Assembly: GCA_944391275.1 (NCBI GenBank)
Contig: CALXSZ010000035.1
Location: 1-7,876 of the forward strand
Source: an uncultured Syntrophomonadaceae bacterium
GTDB lineage: Bacteria > Bacillota > Syntrophomonadia > Syntrophomonadales > Syntrophomonadaceae
Length of the DNA stretch: 7,876 bases
Direction of reading: 5' to 3'
Part shown: in pieces, positions 1 to 6,411 of the stretch
Layout of the letters: every line of letters starts with the position of its first letter
How positions within the stretch are numbered: position 1 is the first letter of the stretch
The notes under the pieces: model-generated
What the model saw: the letters and a program-made list of their open reading frames with translations, nothing else
What the model was told of the DNA's origin: nothing
Databases searched by the model: none
Program-made: the position numbers and the translations under genes

Positions 1-312
1 CCGTCCAATATCGGCCAAGGTATAGGCATTAAAGTCACGCACTTTTGCAGAAACCAAAAGCGATTGAAAAATTAGTCCAATTGTCCCCACGCCCAGCCAC
101 CAAAAGACCGGAAAACCAATCTGCATACCGGTTGTAACAATCCCAAATGTCGCCGAACTGCCAATCATCGTGGCCATCAACGATAAAAAAACTAAAAACC
201 GAGATCGACTGCGGCCCGCTACGACAAATGTATCATAATCTTTCTCTTTAAACCCCGTATAAATTCCAACGCCTAACAAAAAAGCCACATAAAGCAATAA
301 CGCTACCAACAT
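1..312 (-). CDS. Sodium:solute symporter family permease, N-terminal part (cut by window edge)
   Basis: Partial gene: 104 codons from the ATG at 312-310 to the window edge, with no stop in frame. It is likely a secondary transporter of the sodium:solute symporter (SSS) family, taking up a small solute with Na+ across the cytoplasmic membrane. Three hydrophobic stretches are visible, at about residues 1-20, 39-62 and 68-87. The segment reading AGRSRSRF, followed by SLMATMIGSSATFGIVTTG, matches the family's TM1-TM2 signature (a G-R before TM2, then a small-residue-rich 'AT.IG...G' helix). A Shine-Dalgarno site (AGGAAGGG, about 321-328) lies about 8 bases upstream of the ATG and fixes the start. 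The gene has its own promoter and is separated from ftsH by a terminator, so it is probably a separate transcription unit. The substrate cannot be told from the N-terminus (proline, pantothenate, a carboxylate or a sugar are all possible). The family call is fairly firm; anything finer is not. Confidence 0.8.
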   Translation of the reverse strand, partial: MLVALLLYVAFLLGVGIYTGFKEKDYDTFVVAGRSRSRFLVFLSLMATMIGSSATFGIVTTGMQIGFPVFWWLGVGTIGLIFQSLLVSAKVRDFNAYTLADIGR

Positions 313-359
313 GGAAAAATCCCTTCCTCTTCCAAAAAAATCCTAGTTTTTCGTTTTTC

Positions 360-388
360 ATTGTAAAAGGTTTCGCATTTATTGTCAA
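360..388 (-). promoter_or_regulatory. Sigma-A-type promoter of the SSS permease
   Basis: On the minus strand there is a perfect -35 hexamer TTGACA (388-383), a 17-bp spacer, and a -10 hexamer TACAAT (365-360) matching TATAAT at five of six positions. Transcription would start near 353, giving a 5' leader of about 40 bases that includes the Shine-Dalgarno site. It lies just downstream of the ftsH terminator, which supports the permease gene being an independent and probably well-expressed unit. I see no clear operator. Confidence 0.8.
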
Positions 389-410
389 CTTATTTTAAAT
401 ATTTGTTTAC

Positions 411-458
411 AATAAAAAGAAAAAAACTCCAAGAAACCTTTTGCTCGTTTCTTGGAGT
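411..458 (-). terminator. Rho-independent terminator of ftsH
   Basis: A perfect 12-bp inverted repeat has arms at 426-437 (ACTCCAAGAAAC) and 447-458 (GTTTCTTGGAGT) with a 9-base loop. Read on the minus strand it is followed directly by a run of T residues (425 down to about 411, interrupted by single non-T bases). It starts about 19 bases after the ftsH stop codon. The T-run exists only on the minus-strand side, so it works in the ftsH direction and insulates the permease gene downstream. Confidence 0.93.
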
Positions 459-476
459 ATTCATCAAAAATAACTT

Positions 477-2390
477 TTACGCTAGAGGCGGCGTATCTTT
501 TTCATTTCCTTCCGTCGACTCTGACTCAGACGAAGAAGCTTCCTCCGATTTCTTCAAAGCCGCTTCTCTCTCCGCTCGAATTTGCGGATCAAATTGCGCT
601 AAAATTTCTTCAAATTCATCGGACTCGATCACTTCTTTTTCCATCAAACACTTTGCTACAGCATGCAATCCGTCCATATGATCATTTAAAATCTTTTTCG
701 TCAATTCATAGCAGCCGTTCATGATACGGGATGACTCTTTATCGATCGCATAAGCAATCGTTTCGGAATAATTCCGTTCCCGTGAAATATCGCGTCCCAA
801 GAAGACTTCCTCTTCCTTGTGTCCATAGGTCATCGGCCCCAGCTCATCGCTCATCCCATATTCCATGATCATCTTGCGAACAATGCTACTGGCGCGCTCT
901 AAATCATTCTGCGCCCCCGTACTAATGTCATGCAGCACCAGCGCTTCCGCCACGCGACCGCCTAATAAAATCGAAATTTCATTTTTCATGTGCGAGCGCG
1001 TCACATAATTGCGATCTTCCTCCGGTAAAAGCAATGTATATCCGCCAGCTCTCCCACGCGGAATAATCGAAATCTTATGCAACTTATCGGTATTCGGCAG
1101 ATAACGGCTCACCAAAGCATGCCCGGCTTCATGATAAGAAACCAACCGTTTTTCCGCTTCCGAAATCACGCGGTTCTTTTTCTCCGGACCCGCCATGACG
1201 CGCTCAATGGATTCTTCCAATTCGCTCATTCCAATTTGATTTTTCCCACGGCGCGCTGCCAGCAGGGCCGCTTCATTGACCAAATTCGCTAAATCCGCCC
1301 CTGTAAAACCAGGCGTACGTTTGGCTAAAATTTCTAAATTCACCGTGTTATCCAGCGGTTTCTTCGCCACATGAACCTTCAAAATTTCCTCGCGCCCTCT
1401 GACGTCCGGACGATCAATCATAATATGCCGATCAAAACGTCCCGGCCGCAATAAAGCGGGGTCTAAAATATCCGGTCGGTTCGTCGACGCCATCACAATG
1501 ATGCTTTCCTTGGTACTAAACCCATCCATTTCTACCAAAAGTTGATTCAACGTCTGTTCCCGTTCATCATGTCCGCCGCCCAAACCGGCTCCGCGGTGAC
1601 GTCCAACCGCATCGATTTCATCAATAAATACAATACACGGGGAATTTTTCCGCGCTTGTTCAAATAAGTCACGTACCCGCGACGCCCCAACGCCGACAAA
1701 CATTTCCACAAAGTCCGATCCGCTGATCGAGAAAAACGGAACGCCCGCTTCGCCCGCCACCGCTTTAGCCATTAGGGTTTTCCCGGTTCCCGGCGCGCCG
1801 AACAATAACACGCCCCGCGGAATTTTCGCGCCAATATTCAAAAACTTCTGCGGATTCTTTAAGAAATCCACCACTTCCTGCATTTCTTCCTTCGCTTCTT
1901 CCGCTCCTGCAACGTCCTTGAACGTAATTTTCTTTTCGTCATTATTCAACTGACGCGCCCGGCTTTTGCCAAACTGCATCACTTTTCCGCCGCCGCCCTG
2001 CGCCTGATTCATCATAAACATCATGAAAACAATTAAAATAATAATCGGCAGCAACGAGGTCAAAATCGTTACCCAAATGGACGGCCCCGGCACTTCGCCT
2101 GCCTCAATCTCCACTTGATGTTCGCTTAATAATTGAAGAATGGCGTCGTCGTTCTTTAATGTCGTTGTAACCGCTTGGCTTCCGTCTTTGTAGACAATTT
2201 CCACCTGATTCACCAAGTCATCGGCCGCAATGTAAACCGCAGCAATCTTATCCGCTTCCACTTCTTCACAAAAGACCGAATAATCCAATACCGGCGTTTG
2301 TTCAACCGGCGAAGAAGTCATACGAATCGCAAACAGCGCCACCAACACGATCAAAACATAAATTGTGGCATTTTTTAGAAATTTGTCCAA
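477..2390 (-). CDS. ftsH: ATP-dependent zinc metalloprotease FtsH
   Basis: Membrane-anchored AAA+ protease that unfolds and degrades misassembled membrane proteins and short-lived regulators, working as a hexamer at the inner face of the membrane. The 637 residues are full length for the family. Order of parts: TM helix about 8-24; a small extracytoplasmic domain about 30-100; TM helix about 105-127; Walker A GAPGTGKT 198-205; pore motif FVGV 231-234; Walker B IVFIDEID 253-260; second region of homology about 299-320 with arginine fingers R315 and R318; zinc site HEAGH 420-424 with the third ligand D496; then a Ser/Glu-rich acidic tail from about 611. Walker A has Ala where GPPGTGKT is more usual; the Gly-Lys-Thr core is intact. 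The start is TTG, supported by AGGGGG (2404-2399) eight bases upstream; the same frame meets a stop before any upstream ATG. It follows tilS by 165 bp on the same strand and is closed by the terminator at 411-458. In Bacillus, FtsH is also needed for efficient sporulation. Confidence 0.98.
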   Translation of the reverse strand: MDKFLKNATIYVLIVLVALFAIRMTSSPVEQTPVLDYSVFCEEVEADKIAAVYIAADDLVNQVEIVYKDGSQAVTTTLKNDDAILQLLSEHQVEIEAGEVPGPSIWVTILTSLLPIIILIVFMMFMMNQAQGGGGKVMQFGKSRARQLNNDEKKITFKDVAGAEEAKEEMQEVVDFLKNPQKFLNIGAKIPRGVLLFGAPGTGKTLMAKAVAGEAGVPFFSISGSDFVEMFVGVGASRVRDLFEQARKNSPCIVFIDEIDAVGRHRGAGLGGGHDEREQTLNQLLVEMDGFSTKESIIVMASTNRPDILDPALLRPGRFDRHIMIDRPDVRGREEILKVHVAKKPLDNTVNLEILAKRTPGFTGADLANLVNEAALLAARRGKNQIGMSELEESIERVMAGPEKKNRVISEAEKRLVSYHEAGHALVSRYLPNTDKLHKISIIPRGRAGGYTLLLPEEDRNYVTRSHMKNEISILLGGRVAEALVLHDISTGAQNDLERASSIVRKMIMEYGMSDELGPMTYGHKEEEVFLGRDISRERNYSETIAYAIDKESSRIMNGCYELTKKILNDHMDGLHAVAKCLMEKEVIESDEFEEILAQFDPQIRAEREAALKKSEEASSSESESTEGNEKDTPPLA

Positions 2391-2398
2391 ACCTTTAT

Positions 2399-2404
2399 CC
2401 CCCT
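2399..2404 (-). promoter_or_regulatory. Ribosome binding site deciding the TTG start of ftsH
   Basis: On the minus strand AGGGGG is followed by eight bases and then TTG at 2390-2388. No in-frame ATG or GTG lies between the upstream stop and this TTG, so the site fixes the start. It overlaps the end of a 10-codon open frame (2427-2395) in another frame. Confidence 0.75.
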
Positions 2405-2493
2405 GTGATATCGTTCAATTTTTGCATCCTATTTCCACAAAAAAATCCATTTCAGACATTTCCCATTTTAACAATCATAAAGAAATTAGCTCT

Positions 2494-2522
2494 ATTTTAG
2501 CATACTCAAAAAGGGTTTGCAA
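2494..2522 (-). promoter_or_regulatory. Internal promoter for ftsH, extended -10 type
   Basis: On the minus strand there is a -35 TTGCAA (2522-2517, four of six consensus), a 17-bp spacer, and a -10 TAAAAT (2499-2494, five of six) preceded by TG one base upstream (2502-2501), an extended -10. It lies just after the tilS stop. The predicted start near 2487 gives a leader of roughly 95 bases before the ftsH TTG. ftsH can therefore be expressed independently of tilS, in addition to read-through from it, since no terminator is seen between them. Nothing in the leader looks like a heat-shock CIRCE or CtsR operator. Confidence 0.65.
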
Positions 2523-2555
2523 TGGGGCGATTTCGATTCTTTCATTGTCTTTCCC

Positions 2556-3950
2556 CTATTCTTTTTCCTCTAAAAGCAGAACCGTTTTTGTCTCTTCCGA
2601 GACCGCTGCCATCTCGGACGCCGCCCACCCTGCAACCGCATAAATCGTTCCATCCATTCCGCTTAAAAGCGCTGTTGTCTCCCGAACGGAAACCGGGATT
2701 TTGCGGTCAATCATCCAACTTTTCAATTTTTTCCCGCCTGGAGCGCCTGCCGGATGAAAAACATCTCCTGGACGCCGACTGCGTAGGCACAATTTTTCCG
2801 GAAGCCGTTGCGCATCCAAAAAAAGGCCTGGTCTGTCCGGTGCGATTTGTTCCCAGTTCCAAAGCGTCAGTTGATAACTTTTTCCGTTTTGTTCAATAAA
2901 AAAAGATCCCGGAACGTCCACCGGTAAACAAAAAGGTTCCGAATCCGAGGGTTCGTCCCAGTCAAACTGGATTTCCTGATAAACTTTTCGGCAAATTAAT
3001 TGCTTTTTCAGTATCACGCGATGATTCGACCCGGATTTCTCCGCCAAACGCAAGACATCCTCAACATCCCGCGCCGTCCATCCACTCTCCCCCCGCATAA
3101 CGGTCAGCGCCTTTCGCACCATGCGCCGCTGCATTCCTACCGGTAACCGCAGTAACTCTGGCGCCCATAAAATCAAGCGTTCGGGCGATTGTTCCCTGCA
3201 AATCTTCGGCCAAAGCACTTCCGTCCAGGCCTGAAGCGCTTTCTCATCCTCCCCAGCCAAATCTGCCAAACGGTTCAGGGCCGTGACGATCTGCGGATTA
3301 AACGCTTCCTGTAAAAGCGGCAAAAGAATTCCACGAATCCGATTGCGCGTATAATACGTATCCGAATTGCTGGCGTCCTCACAATAAGGGATCCCATTCT
3401 CTTTTAAGTAAAGCATAATTTCTTCCCGGCGCAATGTTAAAAGCGGGCGGAAAATCCGATTTCGAACGGGTTGAATCCCCTTTAAGCCATTCAATCCGGT
3501 CCCGCGCACAAGATGCAGTAACACCGTTTCCGCAACGTCATTCTGATGATGCGCCACCAAAATCCCTTCCGCATTCATGGTTGATCGCGCCTGCTCCAAA
3601 CAAGCATAACGCACAACCCGCGCGCACTCTTCCAGCGATTGTCCTTTTTTCTTTAGGGCCCGCACATTCTTACGATACACGATGCACTGTAAGCCCCTCA
3701 TTTTTGCCTGTTTTTCCACAAAAGACTGCTCTAAATCCGCCTCCTTGCGCAATCCATGATTGACATGAACCACCGCCAGCGACAGATCTAAAATCTCTTG
3801 CAACCGATGAAACACATCCAGCAAAACCATGGAATCCGGTCCCCCAGAAACCCCCAAAATCCAACTTTTTCCTGGACGCATTTTCAAAACATCCCGGCTA
3901 TACCGCTTGACTCGCTCTATCAGTGACTGCAGTTCAATCCCTCCTTCCAA
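2556..3950 (-). CDS. tilS: tRNA(Ile)-lysidine synthetase TilS
   Basis: This cytoplasmic enzyme uses ATP and lysine to convert C34 of the CAU anticodon of one tRNA-Ile to lysidine, changing decoding from AUG to AUA; it is essential in most bacteria. The open frame has 464 codons, normal for the long form. Visible parts: PP-loop ATP-pyrophosphatase motif SGGPDS 35-40; VNHGLR 63-68; LVAHHQNDVAET 131-142; GTGLNGLKGI 150-159; the tRNA-contact stretch EDASNSDTYY with following TRNRIR, 191-206; then the helical substrate-binding domain (about 215-330) and the TilS C-terminal domain with LRSRRPGDVFHPAG 389-402 and KKLKSWMIDRKIP 407-419. The coordinates use the longest frame (TTG at 3950), but a strong Shine-Dalgarno AAGGAGGG lies inside it, seven bases before an in-frame CTG at 3932-3930. 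The true start is therefore probably that CTG, giving 458 residues. An in-frame TAG a few codons upstream rules out a longer protein. The hpt gene usually found next in Bacillus is missing; ftsH follows directly. Confidence 0.96.
   Translation of the reverse strand: MEGGIELQSLIERVKRYSRDVLKMRPGKSWILGVSGGPDSMVLLDVFHRLQEILDLSLAVVHVNHGLRKEADLEQSFVEKQAKMRGLQCIVYRKNVRALKKKGQSLEECARVVRYACLEQARSTMNAEGILVAHHQNDVAETVLLHLVRGTGLNGLKGIQPVRNRIFRPLLTLRREEIMLYLKENGIPYCEDASNSDTYYTRNRIRGILLPLLQEAFNPQIVTALNRLADLAGEDEKALQAWTEVLWPKICREQSPERLILWAPELLRLPVGMQRRMVRKALTVMRGESGWTARDVEDVLRLAEKSGSNHRVILKKQLICRKVYQEIQFDWDEPSDSEPFCLPVDVPGSFFIEQNGKSYQLTLWNWEQIAPDRPGLFLDAQRLPEKLCLRSRRPGDVFHPAGAPGGKKLKSWMIDRKIPVSVRETTALLSGMDGTIYAVAGWAASEMAAVSEETKTVLLLEEKE
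3936..3945 (-). promoter_or_regulatory. Ribosome binding site inside the longest tilS frame
   Basis: GGAAGGAGGG on the minus strand is the best Shine-Dalgarno match near the start of tilS, but it lies downstream of the TTG at 3950. It is placed about seven bases from an in-frame CTG at 3932-3930. The TTG itself has only a weak AGGA about 13 bases upstream. The site therefore argues for initiation at CTG. Confidence 0.6.
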
Positions 3951-3967
3951 CCCACGATGCTTTTCCT

Positions 3968-3996
3968 ATTTTACCTGTTTTCCCCTGGAATGTATA
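3968..3996 (-). promoter_or_regulatory. Candidate sigma-A promoter of tilS
   Basis: On the minus strand TATACA (3996-3991, four of six to TTGACA), a 17-bp spacer and TAAAAT (3973-3968, five of six to TATAAT). Transcription would begin near 3961, leaving about 28 bases before the CTG at 3932 but only about ten before the TTG at 3950. This also favours the shorter tilS. The -35 is weak, so the assignment is tentative. Confidence 0.4.
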
Positions 3997-4025
3997 CGGC
4001 GAGAAAGAGAATATTTCTAGGCAAA

Positions 4026-4033
4026 TTGTCTAA
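4026..4033 (+). promoter_or_regulatory. Possible Spo0A box upstream of spoIIE
   Basis: TTGTCTAA matches the Spo0A box TTGTCGAA at seven of eight positions. In Bacillus, spoIIE is switched on by phosphorylated Spo0A, so a site is expected. Here the box lies about 65-75 bases before the predicted transcription start, further upstream than the sites that overlap the -35 region in Bacillus. A poorer inverse-orientation match (TTCGCCAG, six of eight to TTCGACAA) sits at 4069-4076, close to where a -35 would be. Single 8-mers with one mismatch occur by chance, so confidence is low. Confidence 0.3.
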
Positions 4034-4049
4034 AGATTCCCATTTTCCT

Positions 4050-4063
4050 TCGCTATAAAGCGA
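4050..4063. repeat. Small inverted repeat in the spoIIE-tilS divergent region
   Basis: TCGCT-ATAA-AGCGA: a perfect 5-bp inverted repeat with a 4-base centre. It lies about 24 bases upstream of the spoIIE extended -10 and between the two divergent promoters, so it could be an operator or a small hairpin. It is short enough to be chance. Confidence 0.3.
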
Positions 4064-4083
4064 CCCCCTTCGCCAGTTCCATT

Positions 4084-4092
4084 TGTTACAAT
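4084..4092 (+). promoter_or_regulatory. Extended -10 promoter element of spoIIE, without a -35
   Basis: TGTTACAAT carries the extended TG motif and a -10 hexamer TACAAT (4087-4092; five of six). At 17-bp spacing the -35 position holds CCCCCT, and 21- or 22-bp spacing gives no better hexamer. A good -10 with no -35 is what one expects of a promoter that depends on an activator, as the Spo0A-dependent spoIIE promoter of Bacillus does. The start would be near 4099, about 42 bases before the TTG start codon. Confidence 0.5.
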
Positions 4093-4126
4093 AAGTCTTA
4101 CGTTGATTCACGAATTTTCAAAAAAC

Positions 4127-4133
4127 AGGGGGG
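4127..4133 (+). promoter_or_regulatory. Ribosome binding site deciding the TTG start of spoIIE
   Basis: AGGGGGG is followed by seven bases and then TTG at 4141. It resembles the AGGGGG site of ftsH. The ATG at 4103 upstream belongs to another frame and has no such site. Confidence 0.75.
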
Positions 4134-4140
4134 AACCACC

Positions 4141-6390
4141 TTGCCGATTAACCATGAACCCTATCCATTTGAGCGCGTCCAATCGACCGATCCGTCGACG
4201 GTCTTTACTTTTCCCGAAGCCCCGCCCATCAAACGCCGCCGGCCCAAACGGGCTCGGCATTTTTTCTCCCATGCGCGCTTACGCATCACCCAAATCCTGC
4301 GCAAAAGCCTTTCCGTTTTGCGAGAACGCCAAACGCTGGCGCTGCTTCCGGTCGCTTTTATCAGCGCCCGCGCCAGTATTTTAGGCGAGCTTTACCCTTT
4401 TGGATTTTCTGTGTTGGCCGCGTTTGGCTACGCCAAGCGAGAACGAATTTTACCCCTGGCGATCCTTTGTCTACTTGGAATGTTTACCTCCGGAGTCGGA
4501 ATCACCCTGAACAATACCTTGTGTCTGCTCGGTTTAAGTATTCTGCTGTGGAAAATCCCTCATCTGACCCGCCGTCCTAAACTGTTCATCGCATCTCTAT
4601 CCGGGCTGACCATTTTCGTCATTCAGACCCTGGGGTTACTTCCCCAAGGCATCCTTTACTATCAGGAAATGATTATCGTCATCGAAGCACTCTCGGTTTT
4701 CTTTCTCACCTATGTACTTCTATTCTGCTCCGAAGCTTTACGCCTAAACCGTCCGCTTCATCGCTTCAATTTCGAGGAAATATCCTCTACGGTCCTTTTA
4801 GGCGGCATTCTTCTTCTAGGAATCAGCGACTGGTCCATTCTGGGAATCAGCTTGTGCAGCGTTCTCTGTCGCAGCGCGATCTTGTACACCGCCTATTTTT
4901 GGGGGAGCGGAGGCGGAACCATGATGGGGGTTACGGCCGGAATTATCCCATCCCTGACCACCGGTCTCTTTGCACAATCCCTGAGTATGTACGCCGCTTC
5001 GGGACTTTTAGCCGGATGGTTTCGGAAACTTGGACGAATTCCCGTTATTATGGCTTTTTTTTCCGGCATTTTAGCTATATCGTTCTACGCGGTCCCAGCC
5101 GCCCTCACCCTACAAAATCTGGAAGAGAGCGCCCTGGCCGCCCTCTTATTTTACTTTACCGCCGATTTCATAAAAAATCGTTTACCCTTAAGTGCCATGC
5201 AAATTCCTTCTTCATCGGACGAACCTTTGCCTGTTTCGATCAATCTGTCCGGATATGCGCGTCAACGGATCGACTGCCTAGCTCAAGTCTTTGACGAAAT
5301 TGGCGACAGCCTGTCCGCCCCGGAAGAAAAAACGGCCCCTTCTTCCGAAGTTGGATGCTTAAATTATCTTTACGAAAATATTCAGCAACAACTATGCGCC
5401 CATTGCGCCCTGAATCATTCTTGTTGGGAACAATACGCCCAAACAACTTCCGAAGATATGCTGTTGCTTTTCGAACAAGCCGAAAAAAATCGCCCGCTCA
5501 CCCAGGAACTTTTACCGGCCCGCCTGAAACATCGCTGCATCCATCGCCGAGAACTGGCGGCTTTGGTCAATCGACTCTACGAAACCCTGCAAATGCATAC
5601 GTACTTTACGGAGAAAATTGATGATTCGCGTAAACTCATCTCCCAACAAATGCAAGGCGCCGGCGACCTTATCCGCGGCATGGTCAAATCGTTGGAACCA
5701 ATGTTTCGGAACAGTTCCTTTGAAGAATCTCCCAAAAATCCCGTTTTTCGTGTTGAAACCGGCGCCGCCCAAAGCGCCCGGGCCAATGTTTGCGGAGACA
5801 GTTTTTCCTTTTTGCCCCTGTCCAACGGAAAATTCGCCGCAATTCTAAGCGATGGGATGGGCGTCGGCGAATCGGCCCGCAACCAAAGTCAAACCGTGAT
5901 CCGTCTCCTGCAAAGCATGCTGAAAAGCGGATTTGACCTGGACGTCATTCTGAAAACCATCAACCGCGTGCTGCTTTTGCGAACGGTAGAAGAAACCTTT
6001 GCTACCCTGGATCTCCTCCTTATTGATCTGTCCAGCGCGGAAGCCACTTTAATTAAAACGGCCGCCGCTCCCACTTTTATTAAACGCCGGGATCGCCTTC
6101 GCACCATTCATTCCAGTTCGTTGCCGGTCGGCATCCTTCAGGAACTGGACGTCCATCGCGAAACGTTCCGGCTGGAAGACAACGATTTAATCGTACTCAT
6201 CAGCGACGGTATGATGGACCCCTCCTCAACCATTTCCGAAAAAGAATGGATGCAGGATCTTTTAAAGAACAGCGAAGGATGTAATTGCCAATATTTAGCC
6301 GATACCTTGCTTTCTCAGACCACTGCGTCCCTTTCCGGAACTCCAGCGGACGATATGACCGTCCTCTGTCTGCGGCTCACCCATTTATAG
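4141..6390 (+). CDS. spoIIE: Stage II sporulation protein E, membrane PP2C-type phosphatase
   Basis: This serine phosphatase dephosphorylates the anti-anti-sigma factor SpoIIAA-P, releasing sigma F in the forespore; in Bacillus it also localises to the polar septum with FtsZ. The 749 residues are somewhat shorter than the roughly 827 of Bacillus subtilis. Visible parts: a basic cytoplasmic N-terminus (KRRRPKRAR 31-39); a polytopic membrane domain at about 66-343 with some ten hydrophobic helices; a central cytoplasmic region about 345-540 with a cysteine cluster C406, C419, C422 and C428 (CAHC...CW); and a manganese-dependent PP2C domain about 545-749. The phosphatase motifs are intact: CGDSFSF 551-557 (D553), LSDGMGVGE 569-577 (D571), RTVEETFATLDL 614-625, LPVGIL 661-666, SDGMMD 688-693 (D689) and DDMTVL 737-742 (D738). 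The start is TTG with a strong ribosome site seven bases upstream. It is transcribed divergently from tilS and converges on cwlD. The extended -10 without a -35 suggests activator-dependent expression at the onset of sporulation. Confidence 0.97.
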   Translation: MPINHEPYPFERVQSTDPSTVFTFPEAPPIKRRRPKRARHFFSHARLRITQILRKSLSVLRERQTLALLPVAFISARASILGELYPFGFSVLAAFGYAKRERILPLAILCLLGMFTSGVGITLNNTLCLLGLSILLWKIPHLTRRPKLFIASLSGLTIFVIQTLGLLPQGILYYQEMIIVIEALSVFFLTYVLLFCSEALRLNRPLHRFNFEEISSTVLLGGILLLGISDWSILGISLCSVLCRSAILYTAYFWGSGGGTMMGVTAGIIPSLTTGLFAQSLSMYAASGLLAGWFRKLGRIPVIMAFFSGILAISFYAVPAALTLQNLEESALAALLFYFTADFIKNRLPLSAMQIPSSSDEPLPVSINLSGYARQRIDCLAQVFDEIGDSLSAPEEKTAPSSEVGCLNYLYENIQQQLCAHCALNHSCWEQYAQTTSEDMLLLFEQAEKNRPLTQELLPARLKHRCIHRRELAALVNRLYETLQMHTYFTEKIDDSRKLISQQMQGAGDLIRGMVKSLEPMFRNSSFEESPKNPVFRVETGAAQSARANVCGDSFSFLPLSNGKFAAILSDGMGVGESARNQSQTVIRLLQSMLKSGFDLDVILKTINRVLLLRTVEETFATLDLLLIDLSSAEATLIKTAAAPTFIKRRDRLRTIHSSSLPVGILQELDVHRETFRLEDNDLIVLISDGMMDPSSTISEKEWMQDLLKNSEGCNCQYLADTLLSQTTASLSGTPADDMTVLCLRLTHL

Positions 6391-6411
6391 GCCGCAGGCC
6401 ATACATATTTT
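6370..6411 (+). terminator. Weak terminator hairpin across the end of spoIIE
   Basis: CTGCGGC (6370-6376) pairs with GCCGCAG (6391-6397): a 7-bp GC-rich stem with a 14-base loop that contains the spoIIE stop codon. A T-enriched stretch follows at about 6402-6414 after a short gap, not the tight T-run of a strong terminator. No T-run is present on the cwlD side. With only 21 bp between the two stop codons, the convergent transcripts must overlap unless this or collision ends them. Confidence 0.35.

Noticed and set aside
2391..2555. Missing hpt gene hidden as a short or broken frame between tilS and ftsH
   Set aside because: Only 165 bp are available and no frame shows phosphoribosyltransferase motifs; the region holds a promoter and leader instead.
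3670..3864. Gly-rich 64-codon minus-strand frame inside tilS
   Set aside because: It lies entirely within the PP-loop coding region of tilS in another frame; the composition reflects the tilS codons.
4103..4384. ATG-initiated plus-strand frame overlapping the start of spoIIE
   Set aside because: It is in a different frame from spoIIE, lacks a ribosome site, and is explained as a shadow of the spoIIE N-terminus.
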